Shown here: positions 47,525 to 61,400 of the stretch, in pieces | Numbering within the stretch: the stretch's first letter is position 1 | Layout of the letters: each line of letters begins with the position of its first letter | Assembly (NCBI RefSeq): GCF_022539665.2 | Contig: NC_081333.1 | Coordinates: 12,026,971-12,090,970 of the forward strand | DNA length: 64,000 bases | Reading direction: 5' to 3' | Source: Daphnia carinata | Lineage: Eukaryota; Arthropoda; Branchiopoda; Diplostraca; Daphniidae | Made by a program: the position numbers and the translations under genes | The notes under the pieces: model-generated | What the model saw: the letters and a program-made list of their open reading frames with translations, nothing else | Told to the model about the DNA's origin: nothing | Database searches by the model: none

Positions 47525-50500
47525 AGTAGGATTTGGCATACTAGCCTATACCCTTAAAAAAATAATTTAAAAAATTTTGGCTGATATTTTTTGGCGATGG
47601 TGTGGCAGTGGACAGGTAGTTCTTGTTCAGTTGATGAGTTTATTAATTATTATGATACGCGGCTGTCTATGTATATCTACATCGTTTGAATTGAATCACA
47701 TTTTTTAGTTTCATTTTCAACATTCAGATGGCAGGAAACTTTCTTTTTTGGGTTTTATTCCCGATAAAGATTTTCGTGGAAGGATAGAACTAAAAGATAA
47801 CTAGGATGAAGAATAAATTATGTTTTTTTTTTCTTGAATGTGAATACATTCTAGAAGTCAACGCGAACGATATCGCCAATTTGATTGTCAACTGCGCGCA
47901 TACAACAGCCATAGCAAATGTTTGATTTGATTTTGGATTTTATTAAAACCGAATGTATTTAATATTTGTTGGCTTGTTTCGCTAGATGGCAGCTAAGTTA
48001 TCGTTGCCTTTCCAAATTCCATCATAACAAACTGCTTCATTGTTCGGTGACTACAATACAAACGGTATATAATGCTCTCCCTTCATCAGCGCTTGAACGA
48101 AGCGTGTCAACAATTGCACTTATATTTCCCTGACATGCTTGTTATGTGTCCCTTATCATGGTCAACTAAGTAAGAATCCCTTACACGCATGTTTATTGCC
48201 CACATAACAAATAATACGCGAATAGAACAAATGAAGAGAGAAGCCCCCGTTTTTAATGCGCGTCTTTGTTTTCCCTCCTTCTTCCGCCGCTGGTTCGGCC
48301 CGCTTGTGTCTCTCTGTGCTTTTGGTTTCGCTAAAAACATAGTCCAATAAAAGAAAAATACAAAATATTCTGTACAACACACAAAATATAAAAAAAAAGA
48401 GATAATAAACAAAGGAAGAGGGACGGCCGTGGGTATGAAACGGAACGCGCATGTCCGTCTTTTCTTCCTGCATGCCCAAAAATAAATAGATACAACCACT
48501 TCCAGCTGTTGCCAAACCCTTGGATTTGGTCACTCGGAAGAAAATAGGGACACAATAAATTGGCAAGCATTTAAAAGAAAATGGTGAGGGAGGATGGATG
48601 GACAATAGAAGAAAAAGGGCGACGCTCATCACCCTCCTTCCGCCTCACCTTTATAACGGGCGTGTGCCGCTTGATTAGTTCGCTGGTATTTCACCTCAGC
48701 CACGCACGACCCCTCCGCCCGACAGCTTTCGGTTCAACAGGATTTGAAGAGTATCATCCTCACAACCTATTTCATGTATAGAATATGGGATTCGACCAAT
48801 AATAAACTGTTTGGATCCTCAACCTTAATCCCGGCTTCAATGGATCGATGGACTCGGAGATCAGACTGTTGCTCATCTTGACAAACATGCGATCCGACTT
48901 GTTTTTCAAGCCAATGTGAAACAAAAGAGACTCGTCTTATTGTTGTACAGATATACCTGCTCTAATTCCGTCAATCGCGGAATGTGCCGATACTTCTGTA
49001 CATCTGCAATTGTCAGCCGATCTACAAACAATGTCGAACTAAAGCTTTAGACGGCCTATTCAGCAATCAGCTTTTGTGCGTTTGTACAATTTGTACGTAC
49101 ACATGTACGTACAACACGTCCAGCCAGCCTATACACATCGATACAATCCAATGTGTGTGTGAAGAAAGAAGATTAAAAATCGCTTCTTTTTTCATGAAAC
49201 CGAAGCGACTTAGATATTTGTTTCATTCTTCTTTTGTTTGCTCAAAACTATTGGAGCGCATGAAAGAAAAACTACTAAAATGGTTCGCGTCCAGGCCTAT
49301 GGGTTCATCAGCATCATCAATCGTGCGGTGAAAATTTAGCTGGGCGAGTGGTTAAGAGGCTTGTACGGGGCCCACTCTCCAATTGTTAAGTGTTAAACTC
49401 GTTGGTAAGTGTGGGTGGGAGGAATTGAGATATTATTGAAGAAGAAGAAAAAGAAGACAACACGCGGAGGGGTAGAAAAACAAAAATGGGGAAATGAAGA
49501 TGAGATAGTGAGAGAGAGAATTGGAATTGACGAGGGCCCGCGCCTTCTTCTTCTTCTCCTTGTGTTTTGAGCCGCCTTTTGAGGTTCGTTTTTTTCTTCT
49601 TCTTTTCTTTCTTTCTTTCTCCCCTCTATTCTGTGATTAGCAGCTAATAGAGTCATCGGTGCCTAGTGCGTGGGGGGTCTTACCTATGCGAAGTCCAGCG
49701 CTACACACCTTCAGTTTTTGGGCTGGAATATATTAAAAGAGAGACCAAAGCTTTTCTGCACTACACTTTGCTCTACTATGACTGGCAACAGTATGTCCTG
49801 GAGTTCACCTATGCATGAACGGGGGCCCTGGGTTCTTCACCTTTCCAGTTTTATTTTTTTTTTCGCTCTTGGTCGGTACGAAAAACGCAGACAGAAAGGA
49901 GGGAAATGAGAGAAAAAGAAAACCAGGTGCGGACTGATGGATAGTCGAAGCGTTGAAAAACTGCGCGCATTCCACGGCTCTTTTTGCTCCCTCCTTCTTT
50001 CTCCTCCCACCTTTTCTATCGGGGGGATCGCCGGAGCTGCTCCGGAGCACCACAGAGAGAACGGAAACACTGGCAAAAGCCACACCATTTCAACCGATAT
50101 CGAAAAAATAAAACCACGAGGAAATGAGCCGAGAAAAAAAAAAAGAGAAAGAAAGATGCACCACGTATATAAGAGGTTCCCTTTCACATCTATATTTATA
50201 ACGGCAGGTAATGTTAGGCCTCCTCTTTTCTTCTCTTCTTTCTCGCTCGTTTGAATCCTCCGCCTCTTCTTCTTCCACTGAGACCCCCGTCTCTCTCTCT
50301 CTTTTTCGGAGCTGCCACACGGATGGACGCTGCTGGACGCTGATGTGGGGCCCTTTTGAGCCTTTCTATCGCCTTCTCACTCACCCTATAGCCTTTTTTT
50401 TTCTTCTTTTCCCTTACATTATATCCTATCGAGCAAGCACATTATAACAACCTCCCTGTCTGTCTGAGCTGCACAAAGATACATCTATTTCCAGTAGGTG

Positions 50501-50638
50501 TGTTTTGCACCCCGAGTTCTTTTTTTTTCCGAGACGGGGGGTTTTTCGCGCGCGGTCCCTACCGAAAATGATGGGGGCCTGACCGTGTTCTCAACTATTC
50601 AAAAATGACCACCCAATAGACTTTTGGTATACATACAT

Positions 50639-50657
50639 ATATATATATATATATATA
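50639..50657. repeat. (AT)n microsatellite
   Basis: Nineteen bases of uninterrupted alternating A and T. Confidence 0.9.
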
Positions 50658-52390
50658 CAACAGTAATAGTATAACTGATGAAAGGTAAAAAGAAAAGGAA
50701 GGACTTGGTGGGGGTCCTGGTGCGCTCCCATTCACCTTTAAAAAAAGCAGACAAACAGCCGCAGAGAAAGAGAGCTCAATCGACGGCGTTCACTGCCCTT
50801 TCATTTAGACCTATAACAGCCGGCCCGGAGAAAAGAAGGAAAGAGAGAAAAGCATTCAAATAAAATGAGAGAGAGAGAAAAAAAAGTGATAATAATAATA
50901 AAGGGAGGCAGCTGTCTTTCCGCCAAAGAGGAAATATGTATATATGTTCGATAGGAGACTGGAATACATCCATAAACAATCGACGCATGTCTATCGATTC
51001 GCATAAAAAGACACGTTTGAATTGCACCGGTCAAAGTAACTGATTGAATTCTTCATCTCTTTTTTTTTTTTTTTCGTGCGTTTGTAAATCACGAAATAAA
51101 ACTTCTGGGACTGATCACGATTTCAGTCCGCGACACGTAGACATAATTCTGGGATGGAAAAAAACTGTGCAAATGCGTGATGCTCTGATGGCAGGGTAGA
51201 AATTGAAAAAAAAAATAAAGAAAAATAAAAAAGATAAGAAAAAAAAAAATCTGGAAATACCGAGACACTCAAGAATGAAGAAGTGAGCAGAGTGGAGCAT
51301 TCGTTCGTGATTGGTGGGATTAGTTAAAAAAAGAAAATAAAAAAACCGGAGATTTTTGCCTTTGAAAAGAAGGAAAACAAAGTTTTTGGCCGGAGGAAGA
51401 ATGAAGAAAAAAGAAACGCGGCGTGTTTCACACACACACAGACAGCTGAGAGGCAAGTATTGCAGGTAAATAGTCTAAGTATATACTTTGCGAGTTAAGC
51501 GGGCGAGTCAAGTCCGACCGCAAAAAGTGGTTGCTCTCACCTAACAGCCACACACGGCGGGATTTGAACGCAACTTCTTTAGTTACTTTACTTATACCTT
51601 GTAACTTCATCCCTTTGGCGTTTGCACCGGCCCTCATCGCATGTGAAGAGGTCGTCTCTCATTTTGAATATATGAAACTTTAAATAACTGAAACCTCCGG
51701 TATCGGCATGAGGGTTTCTTTTCTGTTTGTTTTTGTTTCCGCTCGAGTAAGTTACAGGTGAATAGCAGAGCCTATTGTCTATGTAATTCAGCTTTTCTAA
51801 CATGTGGATGTATACTGTTTTTTTCGCATTGTTTTGTCAAAGACTTCTCAGGACTGATGAGAAAGCTCACAACACTTGTCACAACAACACCCTGCCTTTT
51901 TCTGTATCCTAGACGTTTTTCATAGTTCTCATTATAGAGGCGACGAAGACAAACCCGAAAACGTGTTATCTCTTTTACTTGGTTGCTCGTGCACATTCAC
52001 AATTTTTTGAAGACAAAAAAAGAAATGCATATTCAGCTTACTGGGGTTTGTCGAATAGAATTGGAAGGAAGACAACAAGGACTATCTGAAATTAAAGAAA
52101 AAACAAAACAAATCCGATGAAAGAATGTTGAAGAATTAAAAAAAAACAAGAGAAATACCAAAGAGTTCTTTATATTCTTGGCCAGGTTTACCAACTGTCG
52201 GAAGTTCTTCCTATCTATAGGGCCGTATACAATGTACAAGCATTAAAGTTAGTACCTATAAGACCATCGTGGTAGGGTCCTCCTGCCAGATGAACAAAAG
52301 GAAGATGATCGTTCCTCTTCATCCGCATACATACTGACGATAAAAGATAAAGACTTTATACGAACGGGATAATAAGACGACCATTCTCTA

Positions 52391-52423
52391 CCCCCCCCCC
52401 CCCCCCCCCAAAAAAAAAAAAAA
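52391..52423 (+). repeat. C19 followed by A14 compound homopolymer
   Basis: Nineteen cytosines directly followed by fourteen adenines. Confidence 0.9.
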
Positions 52424-55400
52424 GAAAGAAAAAAAAACAGCAGGTGAGGTATGAAGAACCAACATGTGCGGGATGACTGTTGTAACAGGAGTTTGAGAGA
52501 GGTAGGAAAAGAAAAAAGAACAATCTAATGATGGCATCATCATCTTGTAATGGCGACTACCTACCCTTGGCTAATACAAGTAGTTCGTTCGTATAGACTC
52601 TTTAATAGGCGAATGCGTAGAGGATGATGAGCCTCTTACAGAATAGCTCCATCGGAACGAGGAACTCTTGGGGGCTAATGTGCACCAGCCAAAGAACATC
52701 GAACATTGTCCCACGTGAATTTCGATTGCAGTTGTTTTTATTTATTTCTTTATGCATTTTTGTTTTTGCGCCTATGGAAGAATGCGAGGGGGGGGGGGGG
52801 GATGTTATTAGATTTGGAAGGGGGGGACCGCTATCAAACTAATTTGCAGGCGGTGGGTCTGACGCGCGAGACCATTTAACTACACAACTTCACGTCGCCT
52901 TTTTTCACAGCCATCCGAAAATGAGGAGCCCAGTTAGACCCACAGCGCGGGTTTCTTTCTTACGAATAGAATGTTATGCATCTACTACGCGTATACCGGC
53001 TAAAAAGAAACGAAGAGGGAAGAAAACAAAGGTCATCAACAAGAGCCGCGCACGCACCGTGTCTTTTACGTGTGCGTGAGTCCCTTATAACTCGTGTGAT
53101 GGCTCTCTTTACGTTTAGACGGTTACGGTGTGTATACATCATTCTCATCTCTTGTCGGTTGAAATTTAAAAAAATAGTTGAGGTTCTTCTTGGTGTCGTT
53201 TGAACCCTCATTTTCCACCAACAGTTTTTCTTTTCTCATCAACAGACATTTCGTTTTTTCAAAACGCCATGGGGCACAACATGTAAATGAAGACATGAAG
53301 AGAGCAAACCCAATCTGACGGTAGACACGGCCACTCTTTTTCTTATTTTTCTCCACCCTCTTCTCCCTCCTCTAATGTATTTACGTGTAGATGCCGTGTG
53401 TGTGTGTGCTCTCCTCCTCTCGTCTCATTGAATACTGTAATATATTATTTCGGTTTGTTGTTGTTCTTCGAGAAGGAGATGCCGAACGAAAAAAAAAAAA
53501 CACCTAAAGAAAACGATGATTAAGATGATGATGTTTCGGCACCCACCCTTCTCTCTGTATAACCTGTACTCCTAACCCACGTATAGATAAGAGCTCATCA
53601 TCTTCTGGTTTGAACATGTAACAAAAAAAAAACAAAAACAAAGGGCAGAGAGAGATGATTCCGATCCTTATATTTATTCCGTCAAAGACGAGGCCACACG
53701 CACGCTGCACGCGCCAGGGTACAACAGACTTGCCGTACCCATCTGAACGATTCACGTAACGTGTTGCGTGAAGAAGGGGGGGGATAAAAAATGTTTAGGA
53801 ATACGTGAAAGCCCCAGGAAGATCCAGGTGTGTATATTGCATATTAGATATTGTTCCGTTTTTCTTTGTTGTTTGCATATTTTTATCGTCCCATTCAAAT
53901 TTTAGTTTTGCGCGGGAGTTTCGTCTTACACGGCCGATCGTTTCGCACCTCCCGCGTGTTTTCTTTCTTCCCTTATTTGGGGATTAGGGGAGGGTGATGG
54001 TTTTCACGCCAGACCTCCCACCGTCTAGCAGTTGAGGTAGCAATAAAGAGGCCACAGGTGCGAGAGAAAGAGAGAGATTGAAGACACACAAAGGGAACAT
54101 GAAGGCATCAGAGATAGATGGAAACGTTAGGAAGCTGTCACGGCGGCCGACAAAACGCCCCGCGCGCTACCTTGATCAATGGATTTCTAGTTGATGAGCG
54201 CGCACAAAGGTATCTTTGGATAGCTTTGAGAGAGGGAGTCAATCATTTCGACTCTATCTCACCGTGTTCTCCACATTTCTGCGTATAACTATTACAAGAA
54301 TTTGATTCGAAAGAAAGAACCTACCGTCGTCAGCGGTTGGTAGATACACACGGATATTTTCCCACCGAAAAGAAAGAATGATTACCGAGAGGGTGAAATC
54401 CGATTGGGTTAGACGCTCCCCTATGCGCAGTGGCTGCGTGATCGCTCATCTCGCTCCGATATGCCTGTCTCGTTGCCTGTCTCCATTTGTTATAGGTCGG
54501 CCGCGGGTGTTGGATGACTCCGGCGGGACGAAAACACAAGAATGTCTTGTATAACGAGCCGCAAAAGCTACTGATATAGTAATATACTTTCCATTTGTCA
54601 ACCTTCCCACTTCACGACCGCCTCGATTCAAACGAATATTTTCAAAACTACTAGGAAAAAAAAAAAATAAGAGGAATATTTATTATTATTTTAAAGGATA
54701 CAAGAAAGCCGCTTTTGCCCGTTATGAATTAAACAAAAAAAAAAGAGATGGATATATGATTGGATACGTGGAAGACATTCTTGTGTGTGCAGCGTGGAAA
54801 ATGAGGCATTATGAATAAAACGAACGGAGTACAACAATGCGGGGGAAACAAAAAAAAAAAAAAGGAACATCGACCGAATGTAAAAAAAAAAGAAAATTCG
54901 GAACCAAACAACAACAAAAACGAATATATTTTTTTGAAAAAGAAAAATTAATCAAGAATAACAAAAAGGTAATAGATGCGTTAAGGGGAACAAGAAAGAA
55001 AAAAAAAATGGGGGCTGCTGGCCAAGATGAATAGAGTGTACGCCATCGTATTTATCTTGAGCACAAGAGGAAGATGTTGGTTGGCATCTTTTCTCTCTCT
55101 TCTTTTGTGTGTGCGCGAGAGAAAGAGAGAGTTTTTGTTACGCAACTGGCGCTCAGGTGTAACAACGGACTGCGTACCACTTTGTCATCCAACCTTGTAT
55201 TAATCTCACAGCATCATACTCTTGCATATAAACACGTACCTCTATCCTCCAGACTTCTCAATTCCTTACACCGTGTCCCCACTGATGCATCTATCAGCTT
55301 CTATTTTTCTCAATTCTCCATTCTTTTTTCTCTGATCCCTTTCTAGTTCCATTGTGGTATGAATTCTCTTTCTCAGCCGACAGATTTTAACACATTTTCT

Positions 55401-58400
55401 TTCGTTATTAACAAAAGGTGTTGCTGCTAGCAAAGAGGAAAGAATAAATGAGCAAGCATTGAAGCATTGATTGAATTGTTGCTCATTTCTCTTCGAACGT
55501 ATAGGTTACGTTACGCCGTCTAACGTGTTGAGTGAATTCACACGTTGAAGAACCCCCCGCAGTTTGCGGTTTCTTTTCCCCTTATTTTCTTTCCGATTTT
55601 CATTTTACCTTTTTTTTTTTCGGTTAGAAGGGGAGTTCCCGCTAACACAGATTTTTCATGATCAGCTGGGCATCACTTGGTGTCTATGCACAGAAAAAAT
55701 CGGTCCTAAAAAAAGGACAGAAGAAGGAAAGATGAAACCTGATTAAGTGTATAACATTCCAGAAATAAGAGTAATGGTTTTAACTACGCATTCTTCCATA
55801 AGTCCATTATTCTGATCTCTAGTTGTTATATCTGCCAACGTACGCCGTGAATTACGGCGCCCTGTAATGTATCCTGCTCCTTTTTTTTTTAATCATATAC
55901 TTATATCGTTCATTAATAGCCCGTAATAATCAAGAGAAGTGGGAGAAAAACATGAAGAGAAAGGTATAGAGAACTTAAGGCAAAGATTTACGTGCAGATA
56001 TGACAGCACGGCCCCAGCTTGTTTTTTTATTTTTCAAAGCAATTCCACAACAAAATAGACCAGGTAAAATTCAAATGCTTAAAAAGGAGAAACTATAATG
56101 CCGTGCAATTTCGTGAAAAATGGTGTACTACAACTGTCGCTACGGCTGAGAGACTCGTCTCGCGTTGGTGGAGTTCTCGCGTGACTCGGTCACGAGCAGC
56201 GAATCATTTTCGAGCTCGAAAACAACAATTTTTAACGAAGAATTTTCTTCACCCACTTGTGGCTGTTGTGTCTCACGATTTCAACCTTGCCCAGTTTATC
56301 TCCTTTTTTTTTTCAACCAACCCAAAGAAGAAACAAGTTGCCAAGTTGCAAGAATTCAATCAAGGTGATCAGTAAATAGCCCCATTTTAATTCGAGCTGA
56401 TGGCTGGGGAAGTTAACTCAAAAATACAAAAATAAAGGCATATAGAAAATTAAGTTGCTCACCTTTTTGGGTGGGCTTGCTCTTCATTTCGCTATGGTAA
56501 AGAACAAAAGGGAGGGGGGAATCTCTTCATCCCCAATATAGAATTTTTTTTTCTTTTAGGGACCGAGATTAAGGTAGCCTATATACACGTATACCTCTAG
56601 TTAGTTAAATATACACTTCCGAGCCGAAAGAAGGAGGAGATAAGGGGCGGGCGGCTATGAAGGGACGAAGAAAATCAAATTACCGATACGTTTTTTTTTT
56701 TTTTTGGAGAAGACGAGTTGTACAAGAACAATAGAATTGAAAGAGGGAAGAAAAAAAAAGAATGGAAGTTAAACACAAAAAAAGAGGTAAAAAAAAAATT
56801 AAAGGAACAAGGTGAATCAAGTCATTCAAAAGTGACACACGGGTCGGCCAAGGAAGTCATTCGTTCAGCTTCTTATCGGTATAGATGTACCACCAACTAC
56901 CTGTGTCTATATGCTGTGGTCTGCGTGTCGATGTGATTAGTACCTACCACTAACTGTTGCTCTACATAAGGACAAAGAGTTTCTTCTTTTATATGCACAC
57001 TCTTTTTTTTTCTCTCTCTCTTTCTCGTTTATTTAATTTTTAATTTTTCTATTTTCCCTCTTTTTTTTTTCTCTTCTATACCCCCCAAGTCTTGTTCTAT
57101 CTTTTTCTGTCGGCCTTTGACTCTTTCTCTCTCTCTCTTCCTTAGTTTAATTGCGGCAGCGTGAGGGTGGTGAGGAATGTCGGTACCAGGGCGGTTTCTC
57201 TTCACCAAGTTCCAAGTTTTTCAAAACAACAAAGAAACGAGAGATAATTGGATCGGACCGCGGTTGAATAGACCTGAAAACTTTTTTTTTTTTTTTCGGA
57301 AAGTGAAGGCAAGAAAAAAGGATGGCCAGGGTGTGGGGGAGGTGAAAGGGAAGGCGGGCCCCGGAGTTTGCTGCGGCACCGCTATACACACCGCGCGCGG
57401 TGCATGTCCACGGGAAATATTTGTATTAGATCTTTCCATTTTATTTTTTTCTTTGGCTTTTTTTTCTATAGTGGAAAATATTGCTTGTGTTTCTTCTTGA
57501 TTGTCTTTTCCCCCTTTTTCTTTTCACTTCTGCTGGCGGGGGAGGAAGTCGGAACGCACCACAATACGTATATACATATAATATCTGCTAGTTGGCCGGC
57601 CACCCATGACGACCAGCGACGGCCCCAAAACATCGGGCGAGAAGAAAAAATAAAAAGATGAGGAAATCAAATGATCAAGGATATTTTTTTTTTTTATTTT
57701 TTCGTGAAAGAATATAAAGAAACAGGAGGGAAAGGCCGAAAGGGGTTAATTGATTTGTCAGACCGCATACTAAGACTATTTAGTAATCTTGATATTGTTT
57801 TTGGTAACCCACCGCTAGTCACTATGTTATTTTCAATGTCCTTTCTAACCGAACACCTCACTGAAAAAGAGATTGAGTTAGATTTTGTTTGATTTTGCCA
57901 AAAAAAAACGCTTAATTCATTTAAATAATGAGATTGAACAGTTGAGCTGTCTTCAAATTCAGGGCGGAATGTTTCAACTGACCCCGATCGAGTCTATGAA
58001 TGTGTCTGGGAACGTTGAAAAACATGATGGAAACTCACCATGTCCTTGTTTCTTTTTTTTTTTGTGTATTCATTATGCAATTCAGTTGAAGATCATTCAT
58101 TCCAAAAAAGATAAATAAATACACGTTTTTTTTATTATTATCGAAAAAAAAGAGAGTCCAGGTGTATAATGTGGCACCTTCCTGAGAGAGCTAATTAGTC
58201 GGCGTCTCCGGATCTTACACTAATTTAAATATTCATTACCTCTTTCTTTTTTTAATCCGTTTGAAATAAAAATATGTATCTCGCCTTTCATAGTGGGAAA
58301 GATAAAACGAAAAGTTCTTTAACAACTGGTTTTCTTATTTATTGCATAGAGTATCTCTTGTATTTTTCTTTTAATTCGAGTACTCAGAGGTCCCTCTAAT

Positions 58401-61400
58401 ATATCATTTGGCTTCATGGGTCGTATATTATAAGCCTGTGTTAACTTATGCTAAGCACGCTGACCAAAGGAAAGCTGTCTGAACTCCATTCCCGGGTGTG
58501 TGTGTGTATGTGTGTATCTCGTTTTTTATCTGTTGGAGACATCCATCAACAAGGAAAGGAGGGGGGAAAAAAAATCTGAACTTAATGTCGAGAGATATCA
58601 TTTTTATTATAATGAATGTTATGGGACGTATAATTCTTTTTTTTTTTTTTTCTAAAAGAAGAAGAAGCAGGAAAAAAATTGACACGTGACGCATTCCTTT
58701 TGTTTGATGAGCGTATCGGAGAAGTCAAAGTCGATCCATTTGCTGGCAGAATTTCGCTGTTAAAACAGGAGACATCACGACACGCACTTTCGTGTTTGCC
58801 TTGAATAGAGTTACGAAATAATGAATGGGAACGTTTGATATACCTTGGCAGCCCTCGGCGTAGATTATGATCTGTAACAAGAAATCAAACAGCGAACTAT
58901 AACAAAGGTGACAAGATGTTGAAGAGAGAAAAAAAAAAAACAAGAAGGTCGGAAATAATTAATTTAAAGAGAAGCACATTCAGGCGTGTTTATGAATGTC
59001 GCTGTTTATTTAGTTAACTGATGTCCTTCTTTTTTTTTTTTTTTTAAGAATAGCATTATATAAAACTTGTTTTGTAATACGAGATGATCGTAATCTGTAG
59101 CCGGTTTCTACGGCATTTAAAAACAACCAAATAAAAACTTAGCTAATCAAGTTTTAAAAAGAAATCAACCGACTCACGCCATCGACCATGACAAGTCAAT
59201 ATCACCATTTTCCTTTTTTTTTTTTGGTAGTATTATAATGACTATAATATACGTTAAAAACATAAAGGCTCTATTGAAGGCAAAGATGTTATATGCAATA
59301 GCCCTTGAAATAGACGTGGGTGGGCATTTCCCTCTTCTCTCTCTAATATCTTAAACTATTTCAATTTTTTTTTCGTTTATATTCTATTCTTGTTGTACAT
59401 TTTTTTTTCTTTCGAAATATTCAATGTCTTCATGTAAACAAAGGCGAGCTCGCATTATGTACGAGAAAGAGAGCGAAACACAAAAAGTCGGCTCGAATTT
59501 CTTCCTTTTTCTTATGTCAAATATACCGCCCCTCCCTTTTTCCTCCTCTCAATGCTCTTCATCCTTGATCGCTTCCGATCAGATTCAGAGAAAACCACTT
59601 TAACGCCGTCACAAAGATGACGGTGATCTTTTTCTTTTTTTCGTCCTTAAAAAAAAAAATAGTTCTCTATTCGTCTTTAAACACATCTCCTTAAATAAAC
59701 AAGGACGACGCTCTAAACCCAATTCTTGGACGAGTGGCATCTATTATGGGCTTAAACAAAAGGGAAAAGCTTGTGAAAATGGGGCAGCCAACAATCATCC
59801 ACTTAGACGAAGAAGAGGCCCTTTTTTTTTTAATATACGTCATCATTGCGGAGAGAAATGAAGACATCAGCCCAAACCAATTGCGAACAGGCATTTCTCT
59901 GCTGGGCCATGTGCCGTCAATTTTTCTTATTTGTTTTTACGAGATGGGTTATAGTAAAAACGTGTGCAACGTTAAACGAAAGTGCGTACACGTTCAAACA
60001 CGATAACGCGTTCGTGAATGGTTCACCCGCTTCGTTAGGATTTGATCACTTGTTATTCGACACGTGATTTTCATTGCAGGGCAAAGTCTATTTTTTTGTT
60101 TTTAATGGATTAGAAAATTAAATCGATTGTAGGTAGACATAGAGGATAACAATAGAAGGACAAACAATATCAAGATGCGTATTGTGATGATACAAACACG
60201 GAGGCGAAACGAAAGCACTTTCTTTTGTCTCTCGGCGTATCATCAGCGGAACAAAAGACCCTCCGGTTTGCAAGTTATTTCGCTTCTTTGTCTATAACGG
60301 GATGGAGTATAGTAGACATTGTAGACGTACTCTATACAAAGAGATAATAGAGTCAAAATGTAATGTAGCTCTTGTTGTAGTCGTGTTCACTGTTGGACAC
60401 GGCAACAAGCCGAAAATCAAAAAGAATTAGAAACAAAACAATAATGGGACATTTCATTGTTTCTCAAAAACTATTGGACTGAGGAAAAATGAAAGTCGCA
60501 TACGCAAACAGGAGAATAAAATTCTGGTTATGAATATTTCTCAATTTTCCCAGAATTTGTTGCCGTTCTCATATTGTAAATTAGCTTTATTGCGTAACCG
60601 CCAAAGGTATCAATCAAACGTATTACCTGGAAAACCATGAAACGAATCGCCATTCCACTTTGCAACAGCAGCTTTCGAAAAAAAAGTGACATTCCGCGTC
60701 ATTGTCACTGCCGGAATTGTAGATTACAAATAGAAGGACACATGTTACGAGCTACGACAAGGTGGGATTGCTCGTAAAAGACAAAAAAAAAAAAAAGAAA
60801 AACTATTTACTTGGTAGCCAATTTAGCGGTACGGTGGTATTATGACTCTAATACAAGTTGATCCAACCCTCCTAAACATTCGAAAATGTTATTCCGTTTA
60901 AAGCAGCTGTGCAGAATCGCTGGAGCAGCCAACAACATCACTATGCATTATTCTAGATTCTTACGTTTTATTATGATATCCTTTTTATTGGTTTGATGTG
61001 CCCAAACAATCCCCGCATATTGAGAGATTTCAGTATGCAGCCCTTCAAACTTGTTAAAATGTCAGCCCCAACTGAAACATTATTTGTCAATCAAGGACGA
61101 TGAAAGAGTTCCTCTTTCCTTCGAACATCACCTACCCCCGTTGGTGTAAACAACGCCGCGCAATCGTACAGCAGGCATCTAAACAAGCAACATGGTCGAG
61201 TGGCTCTTGTTCGATATGGTGCCTTCATGGCTTGCGTCTGATGATATATTATACACTTATCCATGTAACATAACATGTTTATATAAAAAGATACACAAAA
61301 CGGATAGAATTTTATGAAAAAGGGCGTTTCTTTTTGAATTTTACTTGGCAAGAGCGACTGGCAGGCTCATGTTGCGTGTCGTATTATTACATTAGACTTG

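Noticed and set aside
49341-49400. TGGGCGAGTGGTTAAGAGGC, a box-A-like sequence of a Leu/Ser tRNA
   Set aside because: No box B at the expected distance and no T-stem or acceptor pairing can be drawn.
51442-51803. Splice-like sites and short frames on both strands, including a 24-base plus-strand micro-exon pattern and a minus-strand frame with a GTATAAGT donor
   Set aside because: Each site is plausible alone, but they do not join into a phase-consistent chain or a recognisable protein.
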